The notes below the pieces were generated by a model. It searched no databases. It worked only from the letters and a program-made list of their open reading frames with translations, and was not told where the DNA came from. Positions 42,892 to 51,993 of a stretch of 64,000 nt of DNA are shown in pieces; the first letter of the stretch is position 1, and every line of letters begins with the position of its first letter. Source of the stretch: Rhodoblastus sp. 17X3 (GTDB taxonomy: Bacteria; Pseudomonadota; Alphaproteobacteria; Rhizobiales; Beijerinckiaceae); contig NZ_JASHHX010000004.1 in the NCBI RefSeq assembly GCF_030056575.1, forward strand, positions 1-64,000. Reading direction: 5' to 3'. The position numbers and the translations under genes were made by a program.

Positions 42892-43497
42892 ATGCGCGCC
42901 GGGACGAGCCCGCGACTCTATTTCCTGCGGCATGGCGAGACGGACTGGAACGCCGAAGGCCGGCTGCAGGGGCGGCAGGACATTCCGCTGAACGCGCTCG
43001 GCCGCGCCCAGGCTGCCCACGCTGGCCAGACGCTGAAAAAGCTGCTGGCGTCCGCAGGCCACGCCCCCCAAACGCTCGCCTTTCAATGCTCGCCGATGTC
43101 CCGCACCCGAGAGACGCTGGAGATCGCGCGCCGCGAGCTGGGCCTGCCGGCGGAAGGCGGCGAATTCGACGACAGGCTGGTGGAGTTCACCTTCGGGCGC
43201 TGGGAAGGGCTTACCTGGCCCGAAGTCTGTGTCCGCGATCCCGAACTTGCCGGCGCGCGCCAGGCCGATAAATGGAATTTCACGCCGCCGGGCGGCGAAA
43301 GCTACGCGGAGCTCACGCAGCGGCTGGCGCCATGGCTTGCCGAACAGGAGCGGCCGAGCGTCGTGGTTTCGCATGGTGGCGTCGCCCGCGCGCTCATGGC
43401 GATGATCGGCGGTCTGGCTGAGGAGCGCGCGCCCACCGCCGATATCTGGCAGGGCCGGGTGCTGGTCTTTTCAGGGAACAGGTTCGACTGGATCTGA
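42892..43497 (+). CDS. Histidine phosphatase (phosphoglycerate mutase-like)
   Basis: 201 residues. The catalytic histidine is in LYFLRHGETDWNAEGRLQGR (RHG motif), with PMSRTRETLEIAR, the second acid in FDDRLVEFTFGRWEG, and the second histidine in SVVVSHGGVARALM. It belongs to the GpmB/CobC-like histidine phosphatase group. The substrate cannot be determined; closeness to fabI does not by itself indicate one. It is probably co-transcribed with fabI. Confidence 0.9.
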   Translation: MRAGTSPRLYFLRHGETDWNAEGRLQGRQDIPLNALGRAQAAHAGQTLKKLLASAGHAPQTLAFQCSPMSRTRETLEIARRELGLPAEGGEFDDRLVEFTFGRWEGLTWPEVCVRDPELAGARQADKWNFTPPGGESYAELTQRLAPWLAEQERPSVVVSHGGVARALMAMIGGLAEERAPTADIWQGRVLVFSGNRFDWI

Positions 43498-43505
43498 CGC
43501 AGACT

Positions 43506-43576
43506 CGCTCGTCTGGCGTTCGCCAACCGCTCGAGCAGGGTTGATCCCGCTCGCTCTGGCATACGCCAACCGCTCG
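43506..43576. repeat. Short imperfect direct repeat, two copies
   Basis: Two ~28-bp copies, CGCTCG-TCTGGCGTTCGCCA.. (43506-43533) and CGCTCGCTCTGGCATACGCC.. (43548-43576), both ending CGCCAACCGCTCG, fill the gap between two convergent genes. They may form overlapping hairpins on transcription or be a small REP-like element. Confidence 0.5.
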
Positions 43577-43578
43577 CG

Positions 43579-44352
43579 TTATTTCGTATCGCCGTTCTTC
43601 TCCAGCGTTTCCGCCAGATCCGCCGCGAGGCCGAAAAAGCGCCGCCGCACGTCTGGAACGTAGGGGTTCAACCGCTCGATAGCGTAAAAGACTTCCGGCG
43701 CGTCATAGCGCACCATATCCACGGCGCGCATCAGCAGGTCGAAGCTGGCGGTGGTCATATGCCGGGGCAGGGGCTCCATTTCCACCAGCACCTTGGCGAT
43801 GAGATGGGTCAGGCCCTGCACCATGGCGGCGTCGCGGTCATGCTGCTCGGGCGTGGCGATGATCGCCTGCAGGCCGAAGGTCTTGCGCAGGTAAGCCGCG
43901 AGCGGCCGGGCGCGCGGGCCGCGAATCGGGCAGATGACGATCTTCAGGCCCCTGACGCCGCCGCGCGCGCTCTGCGGGCCGAACATCGGATGGGTTCCGA
44001 CGATTTCGACCGTCTCGGGCAGTTCCGCGAGCATGATCTGCGCCGGCAGCACTTTGACCGAACAGACGTCGAGCACGACCGCGCCCGGCCGCAGATGCGG
44101 CTTGATCGCGGCGATGGCCGCGCCGAGCTGGGGGACCGGCATCGCGAGAATGACGAGATCGCAGGCGGCGGCGGTCGCGGCGTCACAAAGGGTAACGCCC
44201 TTCGCAGGCTCGCAGGCGGCAGGATCAAAGGCGAAAATCGGGAACAGCGGCCCAAGATGAGCTGCGATCAGGCGGCCGAAGGCGCCAAAGCCGATGAGGC
44301 CGATGCTGATGCTGGGCCTCGCCTTGGGCCGTCGTCCGGGGCGCTCGCTCAC
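43579..44352 (-). CDS. tyrC: Prephenate/arogenate dehydrogenase
   Basis: 257 residues. NAD(P)-dependent dehydrogenase of tyrosine synthesis: Rossmann motif IGLIGFGAFGRLIAAHLG, a second strand ending in Asp (PIFAFDP), LVILAMPVPQLGAAIAAIKP, VVLDVCSVKVLPAQIM and HPMFGPQSARGG (the conserved HPMFGP). The C-terminal part is helical. A regulatory ACT domain is absent, as usual for the short cyclohexadienyl dehydrogenases. The symbol is tentative, since substrate preference (prephenate or arogenate) cannot be read. Confidence 0.85.
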   Translation of the reverse strand: MSERPGRRPKARPSISIGLIGFGAFGRLIAAHLGPLFPIFAFDPAACEPAKGVTLCDAATAAACDLVILAMPVPQLGAAIAAIKPHLRPGAVVLDVCSVKVLPAQIMLAELPETVEIVGTHPMFGPQSARGGVRGLKIVICPIRGPRARPLAAYLRKTFGLQAIIATPEQHDRDAAMVQGLTHLIAKVLVEMEPLPRHMTTASFDLLMRAVDMVRYDAPEVFYAIERLNPYVPDVRRRFFGLAADLAETLEKNGDTK

Positions 44353-44373
44353 GTCTTGTCCTCGCCGGGCGAC

Positions 44374-44502
44374 TTATTTCGCCTGGTCGTAATTGCAGAC
44401 GCCCGGAAACTTGTTGAACTTAAGCGGCCCGCCGCAGGGATCGCAGCCCGCGACCAGAACGCACAGCGCGAAGGCTGCGCTCAACCGAACCCATTTGGCC
44501 AC
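44374..44502 (-). CDS. Tiny Cys-rich lipoprotein
   Basis: 42 residues from a GTG with GGAG eight bases upstream. It reads VAKWVRLSAAFALCVLVAGC, then DPCGGPLKFNKFPGVCNYD and QAK. The hydrophobic stretch ends in the lipobox LVAGC, so the cysteine would be lipidated. The mature part is about 23 residues, with two further cysteines. It lies between the leftward dehydrogenase and SDR genes, in the same orientation. Short lipoproteins of this kind occur widely in alphaproteobacteria, mostly without known function. Confidence 0.7.
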   Translation of the reverse strand: MAKWVRLSAAFALCVLVAGCDPCGGPLKFNKFPGVCNYDQAK

Positions 44503-44580
44503 GATTCATCTCCACTCGCCGGTCACGCTCAATCGCGAGGTTTTTTGCGCGGGCGGCCCGCGCAAGTCAAGCGCGGGCCT

Positions 44581-45441
44581 TCAGGCGGAAGGCTTGTCTT
44601 CGGGGAAGTCGCAGGCCAGCGCGACCTCCTTGCCGGCGCGCAGTTCGGCCAGGAATCCCTCGGTCCGAGCCGTGATGACATCCTGCGCGACAGAACCCAG
44701 CACCAGCCGCAGCGGCGGGTTTTCCGCCTCCACCGTGTTGATGATCGCGCGGACCCCGCGCACCGGATCGCCGGCCTGCGTTCCGCTATAGGCCTGGGTC
44801 GCGTTGCGCCGGGCGACGGCGGTTTCGGCATAGGCGTCGATGGCGTTTTTCGGCGTTTTCAGCGAGCGTCCCGCCCAATCGGTGCGGAAGGGGCCCGGCT
44901 CGACGATCAGGACCTTCACGCCCAGCGGCGCCAGCTCCTTGGCCATGGCCTCCGAGAGACCCTCAACCGCGAATTTGGTCGCATTGTAATAGCCGATTCC
45001 GGGGAAGCCGCAGACGCCGCCCATGGAGGAGATATTGACGATGGTCCCGCTTTTCTGCGCGCGCATGACCGGCAGGACGGCGCGGCACATGGTGGCGAGC
45101 CCGAACACATTGGTTTCGAACATGGCGCGGATTTCGGAATCCTCGCCTTCCTCCACCGCCGCCAGATAGCCATAGCCGGCATTGTTCACCAGCACGTCGA
45201 TACGGCCGAATCGCGCCATCGCCGCCTGGGCCGCCGCCTCGATCTGCCCGGGCTGGTCCACATTCAGGGCGAGCGCAAACCCCGTTTCGGGATAGCCCGC
45301 GACGATGTCGGAGACCTTGGCCGGGTCGCGGGCGGTGACGACGACCCGATAGCCGCTCTCCAGCAAAATTTTCGACAATTCACGGCCGAAACCGGTAGAG
45401 CAGCCGGTGATCAACCAGACCGGCTTGGAATTTTGCGTCAT
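44581..45441 (-). CDS. Short-chain dehydrogenase/reductase
   Basis: 286 residues, classical SDR: nucleotide motif WLITGCSTGFGRELSKILLE (TGxxxGxG), NNAG in VLVNNAGYGYLAAVEEGED, catalytic Ser in IVNISSMGG, and YYNATK (Tyr-x3-Lys). The basic residue after the second strand (TARDPAK) suggests NADP(H) preference. The substrate is unknown. A 6-bp inverted repeat CACATT/AATGTG (45474-45502) lies in its upstream region and might be a regulator site. Confidence 0.88.
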   Translation of the reverse strand: MTQNSKPVWLITGCSTGFGRELSKILLESGYRVVVTARDPAKVSDIVAGYPETGFALALNVDQPGQIEAAAQAAMARFGRIDVLVNNAGYGYLAAVEEGEDSEIRAMFETNVFGLATMCRAVLPVMRAQKSGTIVNISSMGGVCGFPGIGYYNATKFAVEGLSEAMAKELAPLGVKVLIVEPGPFRTDWAGRSLKTPKNAIDAYAETAVARRNATQAYSGTQAGDPVRGVRAIINTVEAENPPLRLVLGSVAQDVITARTEGFLAELRAGKEVALACDFPEDKPSA

Positions 45442-45704
45442 GGCGCAGCTCTCGGGGCTGTTGGGCTTACGTTCACATTGGCGAAACTAGCATTTGAATG
45501 TGGCGTGGCAAGCGAATCGGGGCGAGAGTCGCTTGCGGAAACGCAGGGTCGCGTTGCTGGCTCGGAAAGGCGCGCGCCCGGCGCCGGCGCCTCCGGAATT
45601 AGCTGGGCGGCGCCCGCGCACGCGGGTAGGAGCGTCGGCGATCCTATGCTATGCGAACCCGGTCGTGGCCCTCGGGCTGCGGGCTGCGGGATTGGGAACA
45701 GGCG

Positions 45705-48700
45705 ATGACGGACCTCGAATCGGGAATTTTGACGGAAAAGCGCTCCACGGCGGAGCGCGCCATGACGTCCCTTTCCGTGCTGCGCGGCGCCATTCGTCCC
45801 GATCTCATCCGCGACGAATTGCTCGCGGAAATCTTCGCCTCCGCGGTTGCTTCGGCGCCCCACGCCGTCGCTATGATGACGATGGAGCGCAAGCTCACCT
45901 TCGCCCAGGTCGACCATGAGGCGACCGCTCTTGCGCGCGGCCTGATCCGGCGCGGAATCGGCCCGGGCGACGTCGTCGGCCTGTGGGGGCCGCGCGGGCC
46001 TGAACTGCTGATCTGCCAGATCGCCATCGCCAAGTCCGGCGCGGCCTGGCTGCCCTTCGACGCCGACGCCCCGGTCGAACGCATCGAAACCTGCCTGCTC
46101 GACGCCGAGGCAAAGGGACTGCTCGCCTCGGAGGCCTTCGCGGCCAGGGCGCACGGAGCCGTCACCGCCCCGGTTCTGACGGAGGTCGACCTGATCGACC
46201 GCGCCGACGAAACGCCGGTCGACGCCCGCAAGGCCGGCGCGACGCCGGACCATCCAGCTTATATGATTTATACCTCCGGCTCGACCGGCGCGCCCAAGGG
46301 CATTATCATCACCGGGCGCAACATCTGCCATTACCTGCGCTCGGCCAATGAGACCTACAAGATCAACCGGTCGGACATTGTCTTCCAGGGCGCCTCCATC
46401 GCCTTCGACCTGTCGATGGAGGAGATCTGGATCCCCTATCTCGCCGGCGCGACCCTGTTCGTCGCCACGCCCACGGTGATGGGCGAGGCCGAAGCCTTGC
46501 CCGACCTGCTGGAGGAAGTCGGCGTCACCGTGCTCGACACGGTTCCCACCTTGCTGGCCCTGATGCCGCGCGACATCAAGACCTTGCGCGTCATCATCCT
46601 GGGCGGCGAGGCCTGTCCCCCGGCCGTGGCGAGCCGCTGGTGCAGGCCGGGCCGCACCATCTTCAATTCCTATGGGCCGACCGAGGCCACGGTGGTGGCG
46701 ACCGTCGCGGAAGTGCGTCCCGACGAGCCGGTGACCATCGGCGGCCCGATCGCCAATTACACCTGCTATGTCGCGGACGAGGCCAACAACCTGCTGGAAC
46801 GCGGCGCCGAGGGCGAACTGCTGATCGGCGGGCCTGGCGTGGCGCGCGGCTATCTCAATCGGGATTCCCTTACGGCCGAGAAATTCATTCCCAATCCGTT
46901 CGATTCTACCGGGTCGGACCCGATCCTTTATCGCTCTGGCGACGCCGTGGTGCTGGAGGCCGACGGCAAGATCGGCTTCCGCGGCCGTATCGACGATCAG
47001 GTGAAGATCCGCGGCTTCCGCGTGGAGCTGGGCGAGATCGAGGCCAAGCTCTCGGTCCTGCCTGGCGTGAGCCAGGCCGCGGTGGTGCTGCGGAACGACG
47101 ACGGCATGGACCAACTCGTCGCTTTTCTCGTCGCCGAAAAGGGCGAGACGCTCGATCCGAAGTTTTTGCGCTCCGAACTGCGCGCCGCGTTGCCGCCCTA
47201 TATGGTGCCCTCCCGTTACGAGCCGCGCGAGGCGCTGCCGCGCCTGTCCTCGGGCAAGGTGAACCGCAACGTCCTGAAAAAGGAGCCGTTGACGGCGCCG
47301 GCGACCGGCGAGGCGCAGGAAGACCCGCAGACGGAGACCGAGCGCCTCCTGCTCGAAGCCGCGCAAAAAGTCCTGCCGCCGCAATCCATTCCTTTCGACG
47401 CCGATTTCTTCCTCGACCTTGGCGGCCATTCGCTGCTCGCGGCGCGTTTCGTCGGCATCGTGCGGCTGACCCCCTCGCTGGCGGGCATCACGCTGCAGGA
47501 CATGTATTCGGCCCGCACCTTGCGCGCCATCGCAGGGCTGCTCGACGCCAAGGCCGCCGAAACAGGCGGGCCGAAGGATCTGTCCTTCACGCCGCCGCCG
47601 CTACTGCGGCGCTTCCTGTGCGGCCTCGCCCAGGCGATCTGCCTGCCGTTCTTCATCGCCATGGCGACCGCGCAATGGCTTGGCATTTTCGTTTCCTACA
47701 TGCTGCTGACGGATACGGACGCCAGCATCTGGCAGGAGATCGTTTCGCTGCTCGGCGTCTATGTCATCGTCAATATCGTGACCGTCATCCTCGCCATCGC
47801 GCTGAAATGGCTGGTGATCGGCAGGTTCAAGCCGGGGCGCTACCCTATCTGGGGCCTGTATTATTTCCGCTGGTGGGTGGTGCAGCGCATGCTCACGCTC
47901 ACCCATATCAAATGGTTCCAGGGCTCGCCCCTGATGCGCGTCTATCTCCAGGCCCTGGGCGCGAAAATCGGCCAGGACGCCAATATTTCCGAGCTGGAAA
48001 TCGGCGCCGTCGATCTCCTGACCATCGGCGCGGGGACGACCGTCGGCGCCCGCACCAAATTCGCCAATGTCAGTTTTGTCGGCGGGGACATGATCGTGGG
48101 GCCGATCGAGGTCGGGCCAGATTGCTATATCGGCTCCTCCGCCGCGCTGGAACATGACGTGGTGCTGGAGGAGGGCGCGGAGTTGCGCGACCTGACCGCC
48201 CTGGAGCCCTTTACCCGCGTCGGCGCCTGGGAAATCTGGGACGGCTCGCCGGGCCGCTGCGTCGGCTCGGTGGACAAGGAATCCCTGCGCCCCTTCGCCG
48301 AAGTCTCGTCCGGCAAGCGCGCCTTGCAGACCTTCGTCTACGCGCTGCTGCTGCTGGCTATTCCGCCGGTCGGCCTGCTGCCGCTTTTCCCCGCCTTCTG
48401 GGTGTTCGACCGCATCGACGAGTTTCTGGGCCTCGCCGCGACCAGCCGGATGCTCTACATGGCCGCGATCCCGATCATGGCCTGGCCGACCTCCTTCGTG
48501 ATGGTTCTGGTGACGGTCGCCTTCATCGTGGTCGTGCGCTGGACGGTGCTGCCGCGGGTGCGCGAAGGGGTCTATTCAGTCTTTTCCTGGTTCTATCTGC
48601 GCAAATGGGCGGTGTCGCTCGCCACCGAGGTGACGCTGGAGACGCTCTCGTCGCTTTACGCCACGGTCTATATGCGCAGCTGGTACCGGATGATGGGCGC

Positions 48701-49751
48701 CAAGATCGGCAAGGATTCCGAGATTTCGACCAATATCCCGGGCCGCTACGATCTCGTCGAAATCGGGGACAAATGCTTCATCGCCGACGAGGTGATCCTC
48801 GGCGACGAGGACGTGCGGCGCGGCTGGATGCGCCTCGAAAAGACGAAGACCGGCTCGCGCGTCTTCATCGGCAATGACGGCGTGCTGCCTCCGGGCGCCG
48901 ATGTTCCCGACGGCGCGCTGATCGGCATCAAGTCCAAGCCCCCGGCCAATGAAGAAATGTCGCCGGGCGATACCTGGTTCGGCTCGCCGCCGATCAAGCT
49001 GCCGGTGCGCCAGAAGTTCGACGCCGGCGGCGCCAACTGGACCTATGAGGCACCGCGCTGGAAGAAATTCGCCCGCGCGGCGTTCGAGGCGGTGCATATT
49101 TCCCTGCCGACCATGCTCTACATCACCTTCGGCACCTGGGCGATCGAATGGTTCGGCCCGGCCGTGCTGGAGGGCGCCTATTTGCAGGTCCTGTGGATGT
49201 TCGTCGCGTCATCGACCGTCATCGCGCTGGCCATGATGGTCGTGGTGATCTGTGTGAAATGGGTGACGATGGGACGCTACGAGCCAGTCACGAAGCCGAT
49301 GTGGTCGTGGTGGGCGATGCGCACCGAGGCCATGGCCGTGCTTTATTGGGGCCTCGCCGGCAAGGCCGTCCTCGAACATTTGCGCTGCACGCCCTTCCTG
49401 CCCTGGGCTTTGCGCCTTCTCGGCGCGAAATTCGGCAAGGGCTGCGTGCTCGACATGACGGACATCACCGAATTCGATTGCATCGAAGTCGGCGATTTCT
49501 GCAATCTCAACGCGCTTTCGGCTTTGCAGACCCATCTTTATGAGGATCGCGTGATGAAGGTCGGCCGCGTCAAGATCGGTTCGGGCGTGACCGTGGGCTC
49601 GGGTTCGACCGTGCTTTACGACACGCATGTCGGCGATTTCGCCCGCCTCGGGCCGCTGACCATCGTCATGAAGGGCGAGTCCATCCCGGCGCATACCGAG
49701 TGGACAGGCGCGCCCGCGACGCCCACGCGACATGTCAAGGTTGCGGCCTGA
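45705..49751 (+). CDS. Membrane-bound one-module NRPS, epsilon-poly-lysine-synthetase-like
   Basis: 1,348 residues. The adenylation domain (~1-530) has YTSGSTGAPKG, FDLSMEEIW (Asp235), NSYGPTE, YRSGD and the catalytic Lys518 in LSSGKVNRN. The carrier domain has LGGHSLLA (Ser576 for phosphopantetheine). The C-terminal ~700 residues hold three left-handed beta-helix (hexapeptide) domains (roughly 750-840, 985-1090 and 1230-1335), each preceded by a pair of membrane helices. There is no condensation or thioesterase domain. This is the TIGR02353/Pls architecture, in which the beta-helix domains link identical amino acids through isopeptide bonds. A hand-read specificity code of about DLEDIGSVVK carries two acidic residues, as in Lys/Orn-type domains. 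The product would be a short cationic homopolymer. Architecture is seen; product is inference. Confidence 0.85.
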   Translation: MTDLESGILTEKRSTAERAMTSLSVLRGAIRPDLIRDELLAEIFASAVASAPHAVAMMTMERKLTFAQVDHEATALARGLIRRGIGPGDVVGLWGPRGPELLICQIAIAKSGAAWLPFDADAPVERIETCLLDAEAKGLLASEAFAARAHGAVTAPVLTEVDLIDRADETPVDARKAGATPDHPAYMIYTSGSTGAPKGIIITGRNICHYLRSANETYKINRSDIVFQGASIAFDLSMEEIWIPYLAGATLFVATPTVMGEAEALPDLLEEVGVTVLDTVPTLLALMPRDIKTLRVIILGGEACPPAVASRWCRPGRTIFNSYGPTEATVVATVAEVRPDEPVTIGGPIANYTCYVADEANNLLERGAEGELLIGGPGVARGYLNRDSLTAEKFIPNPFDSTGSDPILYRSGDAVVLEADGKIGFRGRIDDQVKIRGFRVELGEIEAKLSVLPGVSQAAVVLRNDDGMDQLVAFLVAEKGETLDPKFLRSELRAALPPYMVPSRYEPREALPRLSSGKVNRNVLKKEPLTAPATGEAQEDPQTETERLLLEAAQKVLPPQSIPFDADFFLDLGGHSLLAARFVGIVRLTPSLAGITLQDMYSARTLRAIAGLLDAKAAETGGPKDLSFTPPPLLRRFLCGLAQAICLPFFIAMATAQWLGIFVSYMLLTDTDASIWQEIVSLLGVYVIVNIVTVILAIALKWLVIGRFKPGRYPIWGLYYFRWWVVQRMLTLTHIKWFQGSPLMRVYLQALGAKIGQDANISELEIGAVDLLTIGAGTTVGARTKFANVSFVGGDMIVGPIEVGPDCYIGSSAALEHDVVLEEGAELRDLTALEPFTRVGAWEIWDGSPGRCVGSVDKESLRPFAEVSSGKRALQTFVYALLLLAIPPVGLLPLFPAFWVFDRIDEFLGLAATSRMLYMAAIPIMAWPTSFVMVLVTVAFIVVVRWTVLPRVREGVYSVFSWFYLRKWAVSLATEVTLETLSSLYATVYMRSWYRMMGAKIGKDSEISTNIPGRYDLVEIGDKCFIADEVILGDEDVRRGWMRLEKTKTGSRVFIGNDGVLPPGADVPDGALIGIKSKPPANEEMSPGDTWFGSPPIKLPVRQKFDAGGANWTYEAPRWKKFARAAFEAVHISLPTMLYITFGTWAIEWFGPAVLEGAYLQVLWMFVASSTVIALAMMVVVICVKWVTMGRYEPVTKPMWSWWAMRTEAMAVLYWGLAGKAVLEHLRCTPFLPWALRLLGAKFGKGCVLDMTDITEFDCIEVGDFCNLNALSALQTHLYEDRVMKVGRVKIGSGVTVGSGSTVLYDTHVGDFARLGPLTIVMKGESIPAHTEWTGAPATPTRHVKVAA

Positions 49752-49955
49752 TTTTGACGGCGGCGGCCTGATTCTGGCGATTTTCCGCGCCGGAAAAGGT
49801 GCGCCACGCGGGCGTTTCCGGATCGTCGATCGATTCGGAAATAGAATGTTACGTTCGGAACAAATTAAGCCTTCTCCCAGCAATTTTTCGCAATGACCGG
49901 GCCCGGTGCGCCTCATCGTTTGATTTTATTAAGTTTCCGCGTCCAAGGTTGGCGC

Positions 49956-51911
49956 ATGCTCAAGCGCTTCCTTCCGGTGCGGCGATGGTTTCAATCGGCC
50001 GCGGCCACACTGACCGACAGGCATGTCGATGACGAATTGCTTCGTCATCTGATCGATTCCCTATGCGCTGCGCAGAGCACCCTGTTCGTGGCCATGTGCA
50101 TGAGCACCGTTCTGACGGTCGCCGTCTGGCTGCTGACCTGGGACCCGGTCTGCGGGTTCTTCGCCGCGCTCAATCTGCTCATCGGCGTCAAGCGGGTGCG
50201 TCTCGACACGCAATATCGCCGGCTGAAGGGCGTGGCGCTGGAGCGCGCGCGTCTGGTCTATTTCGATCGCCAGTTCCTGTTCTGGTGGACGGCGTTCGCC
50301 GCATGTATCGGCTTCCAGAATTACCTGCTCGTCGCCATGACGAATGAACCGATGGACTGGACCCTGGCAAGCGCCGTCGCGGTCGGCTTCACGGTCGCCT
50401 TCGCCCTGCGCAGCGCGGGGCGGATGAAATTGTTCATCGCCCAGGTCCTGAGCATGTGCTGGCCGATGATCCTCGCCTATTCGACCATTCCGGTGAAGAA
50501 TGGCGTCGCCTACGCCGTTCTGCTCGCGGTGCTTGTCGTCATGGCGATCGTACTGGGCTTCGCCGCGCACGAACGGGTGGTCGAGCTCTATCGCGCCAAT
50601 CTGCGCACCCGCCACATGGCCCAAAACGACATGTTGACGGGCCTGATGAACCGCTTCGCCTTCTCCGAGGCGCTCGATCGCGAAATCGAGCGCTGCGACA
50701 TCGGCTCCCGCGTGGCCTTCAGCCTGCTGGTGGTCGATCTCGATCGCTTCAAGGAGATCAACGACATGCTCGGCCACAACACCGGCGACGCCGTGATTGT
50801 GGAAATGGCCGCGCGCCTGCGCCGCGTGGTCAATGCAGAGGATCTGGTCGGGCGGCTTGGCGGCGACGAGTTCATCATTCTCGCGCGGGGAGGCGGCAGG
50901 GAAGGCTCCGAGACTCCCGTCGCGCTGGCGGAGCGGATCGTGGCGGCCTTGCGCGACTCGCCGGCGGTGGTCGACGCCTCGTCGATCTCGATCAGCGGCA
51001 GCCTCGGCGTCGTTCATTATCCCGATCACGGCGTCGCCGCTCAGGAACTGCTCAAGAAGGTGGATATCGCGCTCTACGAAGCCAAACGTCAGGGCCGCAA
51101 CCGCGTCTGCGTGTTCGATAATTCCATGCAGGCCCGCTTCAATGAAGCGCGGATCATGGAGCTTGAAATCGAGACCGCGATCGCGCGCAACGAATTCGAG
51201 CCGTGGTTTCAGCCGATCGCCAATATCGAGACCGGCACGGTGCTCGGCTACGAGGCTCTCGCGCGCTGGCCCCATCCGGTACGCGGCATGATTCCCCCGG
51301 TCAAGTTCATCCCCTGTTCCGAACAGACCGGCGCGATCATCCGCATCGGCGAGCAGATCCTGGAAAAGGCCTGCATGGCCGCCGTCAGATGGCCGGGCTC
51401 GCTCTATGTCGCGGTCAACCTCTCGCCCGTTCAGTTTCGCCAGCCGCAGAAACTCGTCGCGATGGTCAAGGACGTTCTGGCCCGCACGGGGTTGCCGGCG
51501 TCGCGCCTGAACCTCGAAATTACCGAGACGCTCATGATGGAGGACACCGAATTGACCCGGGCCGCCATCATCGAACTGGCCAGCCTGGGCATCGGCGTGT
51601 CGCTGGACGATTTCGGCTCCGGCTTCTCCTCGCTGTCCTATATCCACTCCTATCCCTTTTCGAAGATCAAGATCGACAAGAGCTTCGTCGATCATATCGA
51701 GGATGGCCGCGAATCGGTCGCGATCGTTTCGGCCGTTCGCGTGCTCGCCGAAAAGCTCGATCTTGAACTGGTGGCCGAGGGCGTCGAAACCCTGCGCCAG
51801 CATCTTGTCCTGCGCCAGCTTGGCGTCACACAGGCGCAAGGCTATTTTTACGGCAAGCCGATTCCCCATGTCGCGCTGACGGAGGCGCATCTTCGCGTCG
51901 CGGCCGGATAG
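49956..51911 (+). CDS. Membrane GGDEF-EAL cyclic-di-GMP protein
   Basis: 651 residues. About six hydrophobic segments in the first ~200 residues (e.g. MSTVLTVAVWLLTWDPVCGF, YAVLLAVLVVMAIVLGFAA) anchor it in the inner membrane. The GGDEF domain keeps GGDEF (residue ~303) with DLDRFKEINDMLGH, so cyclase activity is possible. The EAL domain keeps EAL (Glu433), EITETLMM, DDFGSGFSSLSY, KIDKSF and EGVET, so hydrolysis is possible too. The net activity cannot be told. The start was chosen for AAGG seven bases upstream. It may tune motility or envelope functions, possibly with the upstream synthetase, but that is speculation. Confidence 0.9.
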   Translation: MLKRFLPVRRWFQSAAATLTDRHVDDELLRHLIDSLCAAQSTLFVAMCMSTVLTVAVWLLTWDPVCGFFAALNLLIGVKRVRLDTQYRRLKGVALERARLVYFDRQFLFWWTAFAACIGFQNYLLVAMTNEPMDWTLASAVAVGFTVAFALRSAGRMKLFIAQVLSMCWPMILAYSTIPVKNGVAYAVLLAVLVVMAIVLGFAAHERVVELYRANLRTRHMAQNDMLTGLMNRFAFSEALDREIERCDIGSRVAFSLLVVDLDRFKEINDMLGHNTGDAVIVEMAARLRRVVNAEDLVGRLGGDEFIILARGGGREGSETPVALAERIVAALRDSPAVVDASSISISGSLGVVHYPDHGVAAQELLKKVDIALYEAKRQGRNRVCVFDNSMQARFNEARIMELEIETAIARNEFEPWFQPIANIETGTVLGYEALARWPHPVRGMIPPVKFIPCSEQTGAIIRIGEQILEKACMAAVRWPGSLYVAVNLSPVQFRQPQKLVAMVKDVLARTGLPASRLNLEITETLMMEDTELTRAAIIELASLGIGVSLDDFGSGFSSLSYIHSYPFSKIKIDKSFVDHIEDGRESVAIVSAVRVLAEKLDLELVAEGVETLRQHLVLRQLGVTQAQGYFYGKPIPHVALTEAHLRVAAG

Positions 51912-51948
51912 CCCCCGAAAGGTCCAGCTTGCTTCCATGGGTTCGCAG

Positions 51949-51969
51949 CGTTAGCGTTGCAGGTTAACG
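51949..51969. promoter_or_regulatory. Candidate MarR operator
   Basis: CGTTA (51949-51953) and TAACG (51965-51969) form a 5-bp inverted repeat with 11 bases between, just ahead of the marR start at 51994. MarR proteins commonly bind short inverted repeats overlapping their own promoter. No other evidence. Confidence 0.35.
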
Positions 51970-51993
51970 ATACGCCTGCTCCCGGGGAGGAAA

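Noticed and set aside
43506-43576. CRISPR-like repeat
   Set aside because: Only two imperfect copies with a 14-base spacer and no cas genes; more like a small hairpin repeat.
45474-45502. Inverted repeat CACATT/AATGTG upstream of the SDR gene as a firm operator
   Set aside because: Only six base pairs with a 17-base spacer and no partner regulator nearby; kept as a remark only.
45438-47429. Long minus-strand open frame opposite the NRPS adenylation domain
   Set aside because: Composition is typical of antisense shadow (Gly/Arg/Asp/His-rich) and the plus strand carries all adenylation motifs.
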